NCBI GenBank assembly: GCA_937901125.1
Contig: CALCGT010000056.1
Location: 1 to 5,496, forward strand
Length of the DNA stretch: 5,496 nt
Source of the DNA: an uncultured Clostridia bacterium
GTDB lineage: Bacteria; Bacillota; Clostridia; Lachnospirales; Anaerotignaceae
Reading direction: 5' to 3'
Shown: positions 1 through 5,496 of the stretch, piece by piece
How the letters are laid out: each line of letters opens with the position of its first letter
Position numbering within the stretch: position 1 is the stretch's first letter
The notes under the pieces: model-generated
What the model was told of the DNA's origin: nothing
The model's database searches: none
Seen by the model: the letters and a program-made list of their open reading frames with translations, nothing else
Made by a program: the position numbers and the translations under genes

Positions 1-49
1 GCGGTTGTTAAAGCCCGCTTCGCGGTCTTCAGCACTGAAGTAATAAAAC

Positions 50-79
50 AAAAACTTCCCACTATTGTGGGAAGTTTTT
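50..79 (-). terminator. Rho-independent terminator of the pheST operon, probably bidirectional
   Basis: A perfect 13-bp stem (50-62 with 67-79) closes a 4-base loop (63-66). Its core is CTTCCCAC/GTGGGAAG, flanked by A and T runs on both sides. Read on the minus strand it starts 18 bases after the pheT stop codon and is followed by TTTTT-G-TTTT, so it fits as the end of the pheST transcript. Read on the plus strand it is followed by seven T (75-81), so it could also stop a convergent gene entering from the left. The symmetry is seen directly; bidirectional use is inferred. Confidence 0.9.
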
Positions 80-97
80 TTATCGCCTTATTTTTAC

Positions 98-2497
98 TTA
101 TTTATCTCTCAACTGTGCGCCCAGTTCTTCTGCCAGACCCTTCAAAATCGCATCCATTGCATCTGCAATATCTGTATCTGCCAGTGTTTTTTCTGCACTG
201 CGGAATGCGATGGAGTAAGCCACAGATTTGTAGCCTGCTTCGATCTGCGCCCCCTGATATACGTCGAAGAGTTTCACTTCTTCCAGATATGCGCCGCCGT
301 TTTTCTTGATGATATCAGCGATTTCTTTTACTGTTATATCTTCTTTCACCAGCATTGCGATATCTCTTGTGATAGCAGGATATTTGGGCAGTGCTTTATA
401 AACCACATCTCTGTTGGCATTTGCCACAACCTTTTCCATATCCAGAACAGCCAGGTATGCTTTTGTGCCAATGCTGTAATTTTTCAATACAGTGGGATGT
501 ACTTCACCCAGATAACCGATATTGTCACCATTTACGATGACAGAAGCAGTTCTGCCGGGGTGCATCCAAGGCAGAGATTTTTCTGTTGCATATTCTGCAA
601 CTTTGCCCATACCCAGCACGTTCATCAAGTGCTCCATGATGCCTTTCAGATCATAGAAATCCATATTACCATACATACCCATTGTCAGTTTGGGAATTTC
701 GTGAGGCAGTTCTTTCAGAGGCAGTTCTTTGGGAATATAAACCTTCGCTACTTCAAACAGACCTGCGCTTTCGTTTCTTCTGTTGTAATTTGTTGCCAAA
801 GAGGACAGGATACCATTGAAGGATACTGTTCTCATGATGGAGAAATCTTCACCCAGAGGGTTGGAGATCACGATGGCTTTTCTCAGGTCGCTGTCAGCAG
901 GGATCAGCAGTCTATCGAATACCTTAGGGCTTTCGAAGCTGTATGTCATTGCTTCGCACAGACCATCGGCAATCACAGTATCTTTTACCAGAGATGTGAT
1001 ACTCTGTTCGTATGTTTTCTTACCTACTGTAGGTGTACCGCTGGCCAGAGTTGCTTCGATCTTGTTATAACCATAGAAACGAGCGATTTCTTCTGCTAGG
1101 TCAGCTTGTGCTTCCAAGTCAGGGCGGAAGGTAGGCACTGTTACGATATGGTTCACAGGATCAACTTTCAGTTCAATCTTTTCGAAGATCTTCTGCATTT
1201 CTTCTTCGGAAATGTCTGTACCCAGGAATTTATTGATCCATGCGGGGTTGTAGGACAGTTCCCAAGGCTCTCTCTTGTTGGGATATTCATCCACAACACC
1301 GGGAACAACTTCACCGGCACCCAGCAGTTCTACCAGCTGTACCGCACGGTTGACTGCGTCCAGAGCCAAGTTGGGATCCAGACCCTTTTCGAATTTGCTG
1401 GACGCATCTGTACGCAGACCAACTTTTTTCGCTGTGATACGTACATTAGGGCCATCGAAGTTTGCGGATTCAAACAGAACCGCCTGAGAGCCTTCCACAA
1501 TCATGGAGTTTTCTCCGCCCATAACGCCTGCAATAGCAACGGCTTTTTCGGGATCAGCGATCACCAGCATGGAAGAATCTAGATTTCTTTCTACGCCGTC
1601 CAGTGTTGTGATAGTTTCGCCTTCTTTTGCGTTTCTAACAATGATATGGCTGTCTTTGATGGTTTCGATGGAAAAAGCGTGCATAGGCTGACCCATTTCG
1701 ATCATCACATAGTTTGTGATATCAACGATGTTATTGATGGGGCGAACGCCTGCCATACGCAGTCTCTTTCTCATCCATCTGGGGGAAGGACCGATTTTTA
1801 CATTCTTTACTACTCTTGCCACGTATCTAGGGCACAGTTCAGCATTTTCAATGGTTACTTTTACAAAGTCTTCTGCTTTTCCTTCTGCTTCTTCTTTTAC
1901 TGTGATTTCAGGATAGTGGAAGGGAATATCATAAGTTGCGGCAGCTTCTCTTGCAATCCCCAGAACGCTGAAGCAGTCAGGTCTGTTGGATGTGATCTCA
2001 TATTCTACCACTTCATCCTTCAGATCCAGCACTTCCACGATATCCTTGCCCAGCTCAACGGGTTCGGGGAAAATATAGATACCGTATTCAGGTGCTTCGG
2101 GGAAATCGTGTCTGTCGCAGCCCAGTTCTTCCATAGAACACAGCATACCTTCGGAAACAACGCCGCGCAGTTCCCCTTTATGGATCTCTTTGCCGCCTGC
2201 GATAACGGAGTTATCCAGTGCAACGGGTACATAATCGCCAACCTTTACGTTGGGTGCGCCTGTTACGATGGTCAGGTCCTTGCCCTTCCCTGCATCAATG
2301 GTACAGATCACCAGCTTATCGGCATCAGGGTGTTTTACGATTTCTTTGATATAGCCTGTGACTACATTTTTAATTTCGCCGGCTACGGTTGTATAGCCTT
2401 CTACTTTGGAACCGGATAGCGTGATATCTTCAATAAAATCCTTGATATCTGCCGTTACGGGTGCATATTCTTTCATCCAAGACATAGGTACGTCCAT
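98..2497 (-). CDS. pheT: Phenylalanyl-tRNA synthetase beta subunit
   Basis: PheT is the beta subunit of the cytoplasmic alpha2beta2 enzyme that charges tRNA-Phe. It binds the tRNA and hydrolyses mischarged Tyr-tRNA-Phe. The 799-residue product has the normal bacterial length and full domain order. An EMAPII-like tRNA-binding OB fold lies at about 44-155. The B3/B4 editing domain is at about 210-390 and contains GQPMHAFS (H273) and ESANFDGP through GLRTDAS. H273, E343, T363 and A365 appear to match the editing-pocket residues known from Thermus. A B5 domain at about 405-480 ends in DLAEEIARFYGY. A catalytic-like core without active-site function occupies about 490-690, and a C-terminal FDX-ACB anticodon-binding domain about 701-799 (KYPAITRDIAML). 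I chose ATG 2497 (MDVPMSWMKEY) because AGGAG stands ten bases upstream and the family begins there. An in-frame ATG at 2548 would add 17 residues encoded by an intergenic repeat. The gene follows pheS in one operon. Confidence 0.97.
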   Translation of the reverse strand: MDVPMSWMKEYAPVTADIKDFIEDITLSGSKVEGYTTVAGEIKNVVTGYIKEIVKHPDADKLVICTIDAGKGKDLTIVTGAPNVKVGDYVPVALDNSVIAGGKEIHKGELRGVVSEGMLCSMEELGCDRHDFPEAPEYGIYIFPEPVELGKDIVEVLDLKDEVVEYEITSNRPDCFSVLGIAREAAATYDIPFHYPEITVKEEAEGKAEDFVKVTIENAELCPRYVARVVKNVKIGPSPRWMRKRLRMAGVRPINNIVDITNYVMIEMGQPMHAFSIETIKDSHIIVRNAKEGETITTLDGVERNLDSSMLVIADPEKAVAIAGVMGGENSMIVEGSQAVLFESANFDGPNVRITAKKVGLRTDASSKFEKGLDPNLALDAVNRAVQLVELLGAGEVVPGVVDEYPNKREPWELSYNPAWINKFLGTDISEEEMQKIFEKIELKVDPVNHIVTVPTFRPDLEAQADLAEEIARFYGYNKIEATLASGTPTVGKKTYEQSITSLVKDTVIADGLCEAMTYSFESPKVFDRLLIPADSDLRKAIVISNPLGEDFSIMRTVSFNGILSSLATNYNRRNESAGLFEVAKVYIPKELPLKELPHEIPKLTMGMYGNMDFYDLKGIMEHLMNVLGMGKVAEYATEKSLPWMHPGRTASVIVNGDNIGYLGEVHPTVLKNYSIGTKAYLAVLDMEKVVANANRDVVYKALPKYPAITRDIAMLVKEDITVKEIADIIKKNGGAYLEEVKLFDVYQGAQIEAGYKSVAYSIAFRSAEKTLADTDIADAMDAILKGLAEELGAQLRDK

Positions 2498-2507
2498 GAA
2501 ATTAACT

Positions 2508-2512
2508 CTCCT
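2508..2512 (-). promoter_or_regulatory. Ribosome binding site deciding the pheT start
   Basis: The minus strand reads AGAGAGGAGAG, with AGGAG at 2508-2512, ten bases before ATG 2497. The upstream in-frame ATG at 2548 lies inside a hairpin-rich repeat and would add a non-conserved leader peptide (MQEFEDNVLKKERRVNF). This site therefore supports the shorter start. Confidence 0.8.
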
Positions 2513-2519
2513 CTCTTTT

Positions 2520-2656
2520 TTGAGGACGTTGTCCTCAAACTCCTGCAAAGGGGTACCCCCCTTGACCCTACACGAAAATGAAATTTCATTTTCAAATTAA
2601 AAGTTTTTGGCTTGCTTTTTTTCAAAAAGCGAGTGGGGTTTGGGGCAACGCCCCAA
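2520..2656. repeat. Hairpin-rich intergenic element with inverted ends (MITE- or REP-like)
   Basis: This 137-bp stretch fills nearly all of the 163-bp gap between pheS and pheT. Each end is a hairpin with a 3-base loop: 2519-2527 with 2531-2539 (9 bp) and 2640-2646 with 2650-2656 (7 bp). The ends are near copies in opposite orientation: plus-strand 2635-2656 (GGGGTTTGGGG, CAACG, CCCCAA) aligns with minus-strand 2543-2520 (GGAGTTTGAGG-A, CAACG, T-CCTCAA). The differences keep base pairing: one G-C pair becomes A-T and one A-T pair is added. Inside are a GGGGTACCCC palindrome (2550-2559), a 20-base palindrome (2574-2593) and a 10-bp stem with one G-T wobble (2611-2620 with 2624-2633). No ORF of its own is seen. 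It begins four bases after the pheS stop. That it is a dispersed mobile repeat is inferred; the copy number cannot be seen here. Confidence 0.6.
2574..2593. repeat. Perfect 20-base AT-rich palindrome
   Basis: GAAAATGAAA followed by its exact reverse complement TTTCATTTTC, with no spacer. It lies in the middle of the pheS-pheT intergenic element. It could be the symmetric centre of that element, a cruciform or a protein-binding site. Nothing in the sequence decides between these. Confidence 0.7.
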
Positions 2657-2660
2657 GGTC

Positions 2661-3680
2661 TTAAAACTGTTTCAGGAATTTTGTATCGTTTTCGAACAGA
2701 AGACGTAGGTCTGTGATGCCATATCTCTGCATCGCTACACGTTCCAGACCCATACCGAAAGCGAAACCGCTGTATTCTTCAGGGTCAATACCGCTCATTT
2801 TCAGAACTTTGGGATGAACCATACCACAGCCCAACAGTTCGATATAGCCTTCGCCTTTGCATACACGGCAGCCTTCCCCACCACAAGCAAAGCAGGTTAC
2901 GTCCATTTCCGCACTGGGTTCTGTGAAGGGGAAATGATGGGGACGGAAACGTACCTTTGTATTTTCACCAAACAGTTCCTTTGCAAATACAGCCAGCGCA
3001 CCTTTCAAGTCGCCCATAGTAACGTTTTTATCGATTACCATGCCTTCCAGCTGATGGAATACAGGGGAATGGGTTGCGTCAACTTCATCGGAACGGTAAA
3101 CTGCACCGGGGCAAACCATACGGATAGGCAGCTTGCCTTTTTCCATGGTACGAACCTGTACAGGGGATGTTTGTGTTCTCAGGAGAATATCGCCGTTGAT
3201 GTAGAAAGTATCCTGTTCATCTTTTGCAGGATGATTTGCAGGTATGTTCAGTGCTTCGAAGTTATAGTAGTCCTTTTCAATTTCAGGGCCATCAGCCACC
3301 TCGTATCCCATGCCTTTGAAAATATCACAGATTTCATCAATAACGATGCTCATGGGATGCTTATGACCTTCAGGTCTTTCCTTGCCGGGCATAGTTACGT
3401 CGATCTTTTCCTTTTCCAAACGATGCGCCAGTTCCGCTGCTTCCAGACGTTTTTTGCTTTCTTCCAGCATTTTTTCGATGTCCTGTCTTACTTCATTTGC
3501 CATCTGACCAATGATAGGTCTTTCTTCGGCAGAAAGCTTACCCATTTCTTTCAGGATCGCTGTCAGTTCGCCTTTTTTACCAAGGAATTTTACCTTCAAA
3601 TCGTCAACATCTTTGATTTCTTTGGCTTCCTGGAACGCTGCCAGTGCCTTTTCCTGGATCAGTTTTAACTTATCCTTCAT
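2661..3680 (-). CDS. pheS: Phenylalanyl-tRNA synthetase alpha subunit
   Basis: PheS is the catalytic subunit of the alpha2beta2 synthetase. It activates phenylalanine with ATP and transfers it to tRNA-Phe. The 339-residue product is of normal length. A charged helical N-terminal arm (about 1-95, coiled-coil type, tRNA contact) precedes the class II catalytic core. Motif 1 lies near HPMSIVIDEICDIF (108-121). Motif 2 is PGAVYRSDEVDATHSPVFHQLEG (191-213, with R196). The Phe-pocket segment is FPFTEPSAE (250-258), and motif 3 is GFAFGMGLERVAM (305-317). A307 occupies the alanine position known to shape the Phe pocket. The C terminus FENDTKFLKQF is typical. An unusual C263-x2-C266-x4-C271-x2-C274 cluster follows the FPFTEPS segment. 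ATG 3680 has AGGAG at 3689-3693, eight bases upstream. The gene lies directly downstream of the T-box leader and upstream of pheT. Confidence 0.98.
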   Translation of the reverse strand: MKDKLKLIQEKALAAFQEAKEIKDVDDLKVKFLGKKGELTAILKEMGKLSAEERPIIGQMANEVRQDIEKMLEESKKRLEAAELAHRLEKEKIDVTMPGKERPEGHKHPMSIVIDEICDIFKGMGYEVADGPEIEKDYYNFEALNIPANHPAKDEQDTFYINGDILLRTQTSPVQVRTMEKGKLPIRMVCPGAVYRSDEVDATHSPVFHQLEGMVIDKNVTMGDLKGALAVFAKELFGENTKVRFRPHHFPFTEPSAEMDVTCFACGGEGCRVCKGEGYIELLGCGMVHPKVLKMSGIDPEEYSGFAFGMGLERVAMQRYGITDLRLLFENDTKFLKQF

Positions 3681-3723
3681 TTTGTTTTCTCCTCTCTTTC
3701 TTGAGGGTTTCCCCTTATACTAG

Positions 3724-3755
3724 AAAAGCCTCCGTCACACAAAGGGACGAAGGCT
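3724..3755 (-). terminator. T-box attenuator terminator upstream of pheS
   Basis: A 10-bp stem (3746-3755 with 3727-3736, one U-G wobble) closes a 9-base loop and is followed by a short run of four U and then CUAG. Its 5' arm shares CGUC (3749-3746) with the antiterminator, so the two structures exclude each other. The U run is short for an intrinsic terminator, which may allow some basal read-through into pheS. Confidence 0.85.
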
Positions 3756-3960
3756 CGCGGTACCACCCAAATTCCTGCTATCACAGGCACTCTGATGCGT
3801 AACGTGCATGAAACGGACTTCCCTACTCTCTTTTCAGGAAGCCGACTCCGATGGGAACTTCTGTAGCTTCTTATACGAAAAACCCTTACAGCTCTGGAAT
3901 TTCATTCCGAAGGTCTTTTCTCTGGCGTAGTTTCACTACATACTTTTCATCTTCACAGTC
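3724..3960 (-). promoter_or_regulatory. T-box riboswitch leader, tRNA-Phe specific
   Basis: This untranslated leader senses uncharged tRNA-Phe in cis and controls pheST by antitermination. The T-box motif GGGTGGTACCGCG lies at 3756-3768 and fits the family consensus. Its UGGU bulge (3765-3762) would pair with ACCA, consistent with an A discriminator base. Stem I can be drawn from GACU (3960-3957) to AGUC (3847-3844), with GAUG/CAUC below and UGUAG/CUACA above the specifier loop. The 5' loop strand holds AGUA (3944-3941). The 3' strand reads GAA-G-UUC-C, which places the specifier UUC (Phe) at 3857-3855, in the same layout as GAA-A-GGC-A in the B. subtilis glyQS leader. CGUCCC (3749-3744) can pair in the antiterminator or join the terminator. 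The pairings were drawn by eye; the identity rests mainly on the T-box motif and the pheS context. Confidence 0.95.
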
Positions 3961-3982
3961 GTTAGATATTCATAACAAAAAT

Positions 3983-4010
3983 ATTTTATCACACCAATTT
4001 TGAAAGTCAA
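3983..4010 (-). promoter_or_regulatory. Sigma-A-type promoter of the pheST operon
   Basis: TTGACT (4010-4005) and TAAAAT (3988-3983) are separated by 16 bases, with TG near the -10 box. Transcription would begin near 3976, a few bases before the T-box Stem I. The -35 box lies only 22 bases beyond the rarA stop codon. No convincing terminator is seen between rarA and this promoter. Confidence 0.75.
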
Positions 4011-4032
4011 GAGGAAATCGAGAAAACCTTTT

Positions 4033-5352
4033 TTATTCCCCCTTAAGACGACGCAGATGCTCCTTGATCCGCCGTTCAATGCCGTTATCCGTAGGCACAT
4101 AGTATACTGTACCCACCAATTCATCGGGCAGATACTGCTGCTCCACATAATGCCCGGGATAATCATGGGCATATTTATAGCCAATGCCATGTCCCAAATC
4201 GGAAGAACCGCTGTAATGGGCATCTTTCAGATGAGGTGGAACAGTACGGATGCGGATATTCCGCACATCGGAAAGAGCTTTATCGATGCCCAGATATGCC
4301 GCATTGCTCTTAGGCGCACAGGCAACATAGGTAACCGCCTGCGCAAGAGGAATACGCCCTTCCGGCATGCCGATGAAGTTCACTGCTTCCATGGCGGCCA
4401 CAGCTACCTGTAAAGCATGAGGGTCGGCATTGCCCACATCCTCCGATGCACAGATCACAACCCTGCGGGCGATAAACTTCGGGTCTTCCCCAGCATAGAT
4501 CATCTTCGCCAGATAGTATAACGCCGCATCGGGGTCGGAGCCACGCATACTTTTGATGAAAGCAGAGATGGTGTCGTAATGATTATCCCCATCCTTATCG
4601 TAATTCAACGCCCGTTTCTGGATACATTCCTGAGCTTCCTCCAAAGTGATATGAATAATGCCGTCTTTGCCTGGGTCTGTGGTCAGGACTGCCAGCTCCA
4701 GTGCGTTCAAGGCTATTCTGGCATCGCCATTGGCTGTATTGGCAAGGAAAGAAAGGGCATCTTCGTCCAATTTGGCATGGTAAACACCCATGCCATTCTT
4801 TTCGTCCGTCATTGCCCTTTGCAGCAGCATTTTGATATCTTTATCCTCCAGCTGGCGCAGTTCAAATACAATAGAACGGGAAACCAAAGCCTTGTTTACC
4901 TCAAAATAAGGATTTTCCGTGGTGGCACCGATTAAAATGATGGTGCCGTCCTCCACATGGGGCAGCAATGCATCTTGCTGGCTTTTATTGAACCGATGAA
5001 TTTCATCGATAAACAAAATCGTCTTATTTCCGTACATCCCCAGCTCCGCCTTGGCATCCTCCACCGTTTCTTTGATATCCTTAATGCCTGCGGTGGTGGC
5101 ATTAATCTGGCAGAATTTACTTTTCGTCGTATTTGCAATGATCTTCGCCAAAGTTGTCTTGCCTGTACCGGGAGGGCCATAGAAAATGACGGAGCTGAGC
5201 CGATCACTTTTGATGGCACGATAGAGCAGTTTCCCCTTGCCGATAATATGCTCCTGCCCAACAAATTCCTCCAAGGTTGTGGGGCGCATCCGAGCCGCCA
5301 GAGGTGCATCCTTCCCTCCCTGCAGGCTGCGGTTATATTCAAATAAGTCCAT
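4033..5352 (-). CDS. rarA: Replication-associated recombination protein A (RarA/MgsA-type AAA+ ATPase)
   Basis: RarA (YcaJ in E. coli, YrvN in B. subtilis, related to eukaryotic Mgs1/WRNIP1) is a cytoplasmic AAA+ ATPase. It forms tetramers and acts with SSB at stalled or damaged replication forks. The 439-residue product is full length. The N-terminal MDLFEYNRSL and APLAARMRPTTLEEFVGQEH are family hallmarks. Walker A is GPPGTGKTT (59-67, K65). Walker B is ILFIDEIH (112-119, D116 and E117). Sensor 1 is IGATTENP (141-148). The arginine-finger segment is LVSRS (156-160, R159), and the sensor 2 helix is GDARIALNALE (209-219, R212). The C-terminal tetramerisation region (about 256-430) includes SMRGSDPDAALYYLA, CASEDVGNADP and GYKYAHDYPGHY. 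ATG 5352 is preceded by only a modest GGTG site five bases upstream, but the N terminus matches the family. It is an unrelated tandem neighbour of pheST with its own promoter. Confidence 0.96.
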   Translation of the reverse strand: MDLFEYNRSLQGGKDAPLAARMRPTTLEEFVGQEHIIGKGKLLYRAIKSDRLSSVIFYGPPGTGKTTLAKIIANTTKSKFCQINATTAGIKDIKETVEDAKAELGMYGNKTILFIDEIHRFNKSQQDALLPHVEDGTIILIGATTENPYFEVNKALVSRSIVFELRQLEDKDIKMLLQRAMTDEKNGMGVYHAKLDEDALSFLANTANGDARIALNALELAVLTTDPGKDGIIHITLEEAQECIQKRALNYDKDGDNHYDTISAFIKSMRGSDPDAALYYLAKMIYAGEDPKFIARRVVICASEDVGNADPHALQVAVAAMEAVNFIGMPEGRIPLAQAVTYVACAPKSNAAYLGIDKALSDVRNIRIRTVPPHLKDAHYSGSSDLGHGIGYKYAHDYPGHYVEQQYLPDELVGTVYYVPTDNGIERRIKEHLRRLKGE

Positions 5353-5414
5353 TTTTTCACCGACTTTCCAATCAAAATCCCTTCAAAGTGTTTCTTTCAA
5401 ATAATATCTAATAT

Positions 5415-5443
5415 ATTTTATAGTAGATTTCCTTTTATTTCAA
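5415..5443 (-). promoter_or_regulatory. Sigma-A-type promoter of rarA
   Basis: TTGAAA (5443-5438) and TAAAAT (5420-5415) are separated by 17 bases in AT-rich DNA. Transcription would start near 5408 and give a 5' leader of about 55 bases with no obvious structure. The -35 box lies immediately beside a possible insertion-sequence end (5445-5469). Confidence 0.6.
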
Positions 5444-5444
5444 C

Positions 5445-5469
5445 TTGAATTTACAATCTAAGTGCAACA
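5445..5469. mobile_element. Possible terminal inverted repeat of an IS30-family element
   Basis: Plus-strand TTGAATTTACAAT followed by CTAAGTGCAACA resembles, from memory, the inverted repeats of IS30-family elements in Firmicutes (a TTGAATT start with GTGCAACA inward). If this is right, the element extends to the right beyond the window, and its outer edge touches the -35 box of the rarA promoter. No transposase sequence and no second end are visible, so this is only a suggestion. Confidence 0.3.
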
Positions 5470-5472
5470 GAT

Positions 5473-5491
5473 AAAAAAAGACTCATAGTCT
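5473..5491 (-). terminator. Weak terminator-like hairpin for a gene outside the window
   Basis: On the minus strand AGACT-ATG-AGTCT (5491-5479) forms a perfect 5-bp stem with a 3-base loop, and the T run at 5479-5473 follows. It could end a minus-strand gene lying beyond the right edge, possibly a transposase if the neighbouring sequence is an insertion-sequence end. The stem is short and AT-rich, so its strength is doubtful. Confidence 0.4.
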
Positions 5492-5496
5492 GGTAC

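Noticed and set aside
65..1099. 344-codon plus-strand open frame opposite pheT
   Set aside because: It begins inside the terminator hairpin and lies wholly antisense to conserved pheT. Its product is rich in Cys, Phe and His, which is typical of reverse-strand shadows, and it resembles no family I know.
1646..2419. 257-codon plus-strand open frame opposite the 5' part of pheT
   Set aside because: It is antisense to the conserved tRNA-binding and editing domains, has Cys/Phe-rich composition and no ribosome binding site of note.
2519..2539. Hairpin before pheT as an intrinsic terminator
   Set aside because: On the minus strand the 9-bp stem is followed by AAAGAG and no T run. It fits better as the end of the intergenic repeat.
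2520..2656. CRISPR-like array
   Set aside because: There are only two related ends, in inverted orientation, with no regularly spaced direct repeats.
2814..3668. 284-codon plus-strand open frame opposite pheS
   Set aside because: It mirrors the pheS coding frame with aromatic-rich shadow composition. pheS is unmistakable on the other strand.
3936..4223. 95-codon minus-strand frame across the rarA end and the T-box promoter
   Set aside because: It overlaps the rarA 3' end out of frame and runs through promoter and leader DNA. No conserved features are visible.
4932..5375. 147-codon minus-strand frame overlapping the 5' part of rarA
   Set aside because: It is out of frame with rarA, whose Walker motifs are intact, and shows no independent start signal or recognisable domain.

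Overview
This window reads as chromosomal housekeeping DNA from a low-to-moderate-GC Firmicute, most likely a gut-type Clostridia/Lachnospiraceae-like bacterium. The evidence is AGGAG-type ribosome binding sites, sigma-A-like promoters, a T-box leader, and a clostridial-looking PheS with an extra cysteine cluster. The taxonomic placement is inferred from these features and not from any search. All three complete genes lie on the minus strand, so transcription runs right to left.

Layout from right (upstream) to left (downstream): positions 5445-5496 hold a possible insertion-sequence end and a weak terminator-like hairpin. A sigma-A-type promoter (5415-5443) precedes rarA (4033-5352), a AAA+ ATPase acting at stalled replication forks. 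A second promoter (3983-4010) lies just past the rarA stop and drives a phenylalanine-type T-box leader (3724-3960). The leader carries a UUC specifier, a T-box motif and an intrinsic terminator. Next come pheS (2661-3680) and pheT (98-2497), the alpha and beta subunits of phenylalanyl-tRNA synthetase. A bidirectional-looking terminator (50-79) ends the unit.

The pheST operon explains itself: uncharged tRNA-Phe should pair with UUC and the UGGU bulge of the leader, stabilise the antiterminator and switch on both synthetase subunits. rarA is an unrelated neighbour with its own promoter. No clear terminator separates it from the pheST promoter, so read-through from rarA would also have to pass the T-box attenuator.

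The least ordinary parts are small. A 137-bp hairpin-rich element with near-matching inverted ends fills almost the whole pheS-pheT gap. PheS has a CxxC-x4-CxxC cluster in its catalytic domain. The right edge looks like an IS30-type inverted repeat abutting the rarA promoter. I see no new defence, mobile or biosynthetic system, and no CRISPR array, tRNA or rRNA gene.
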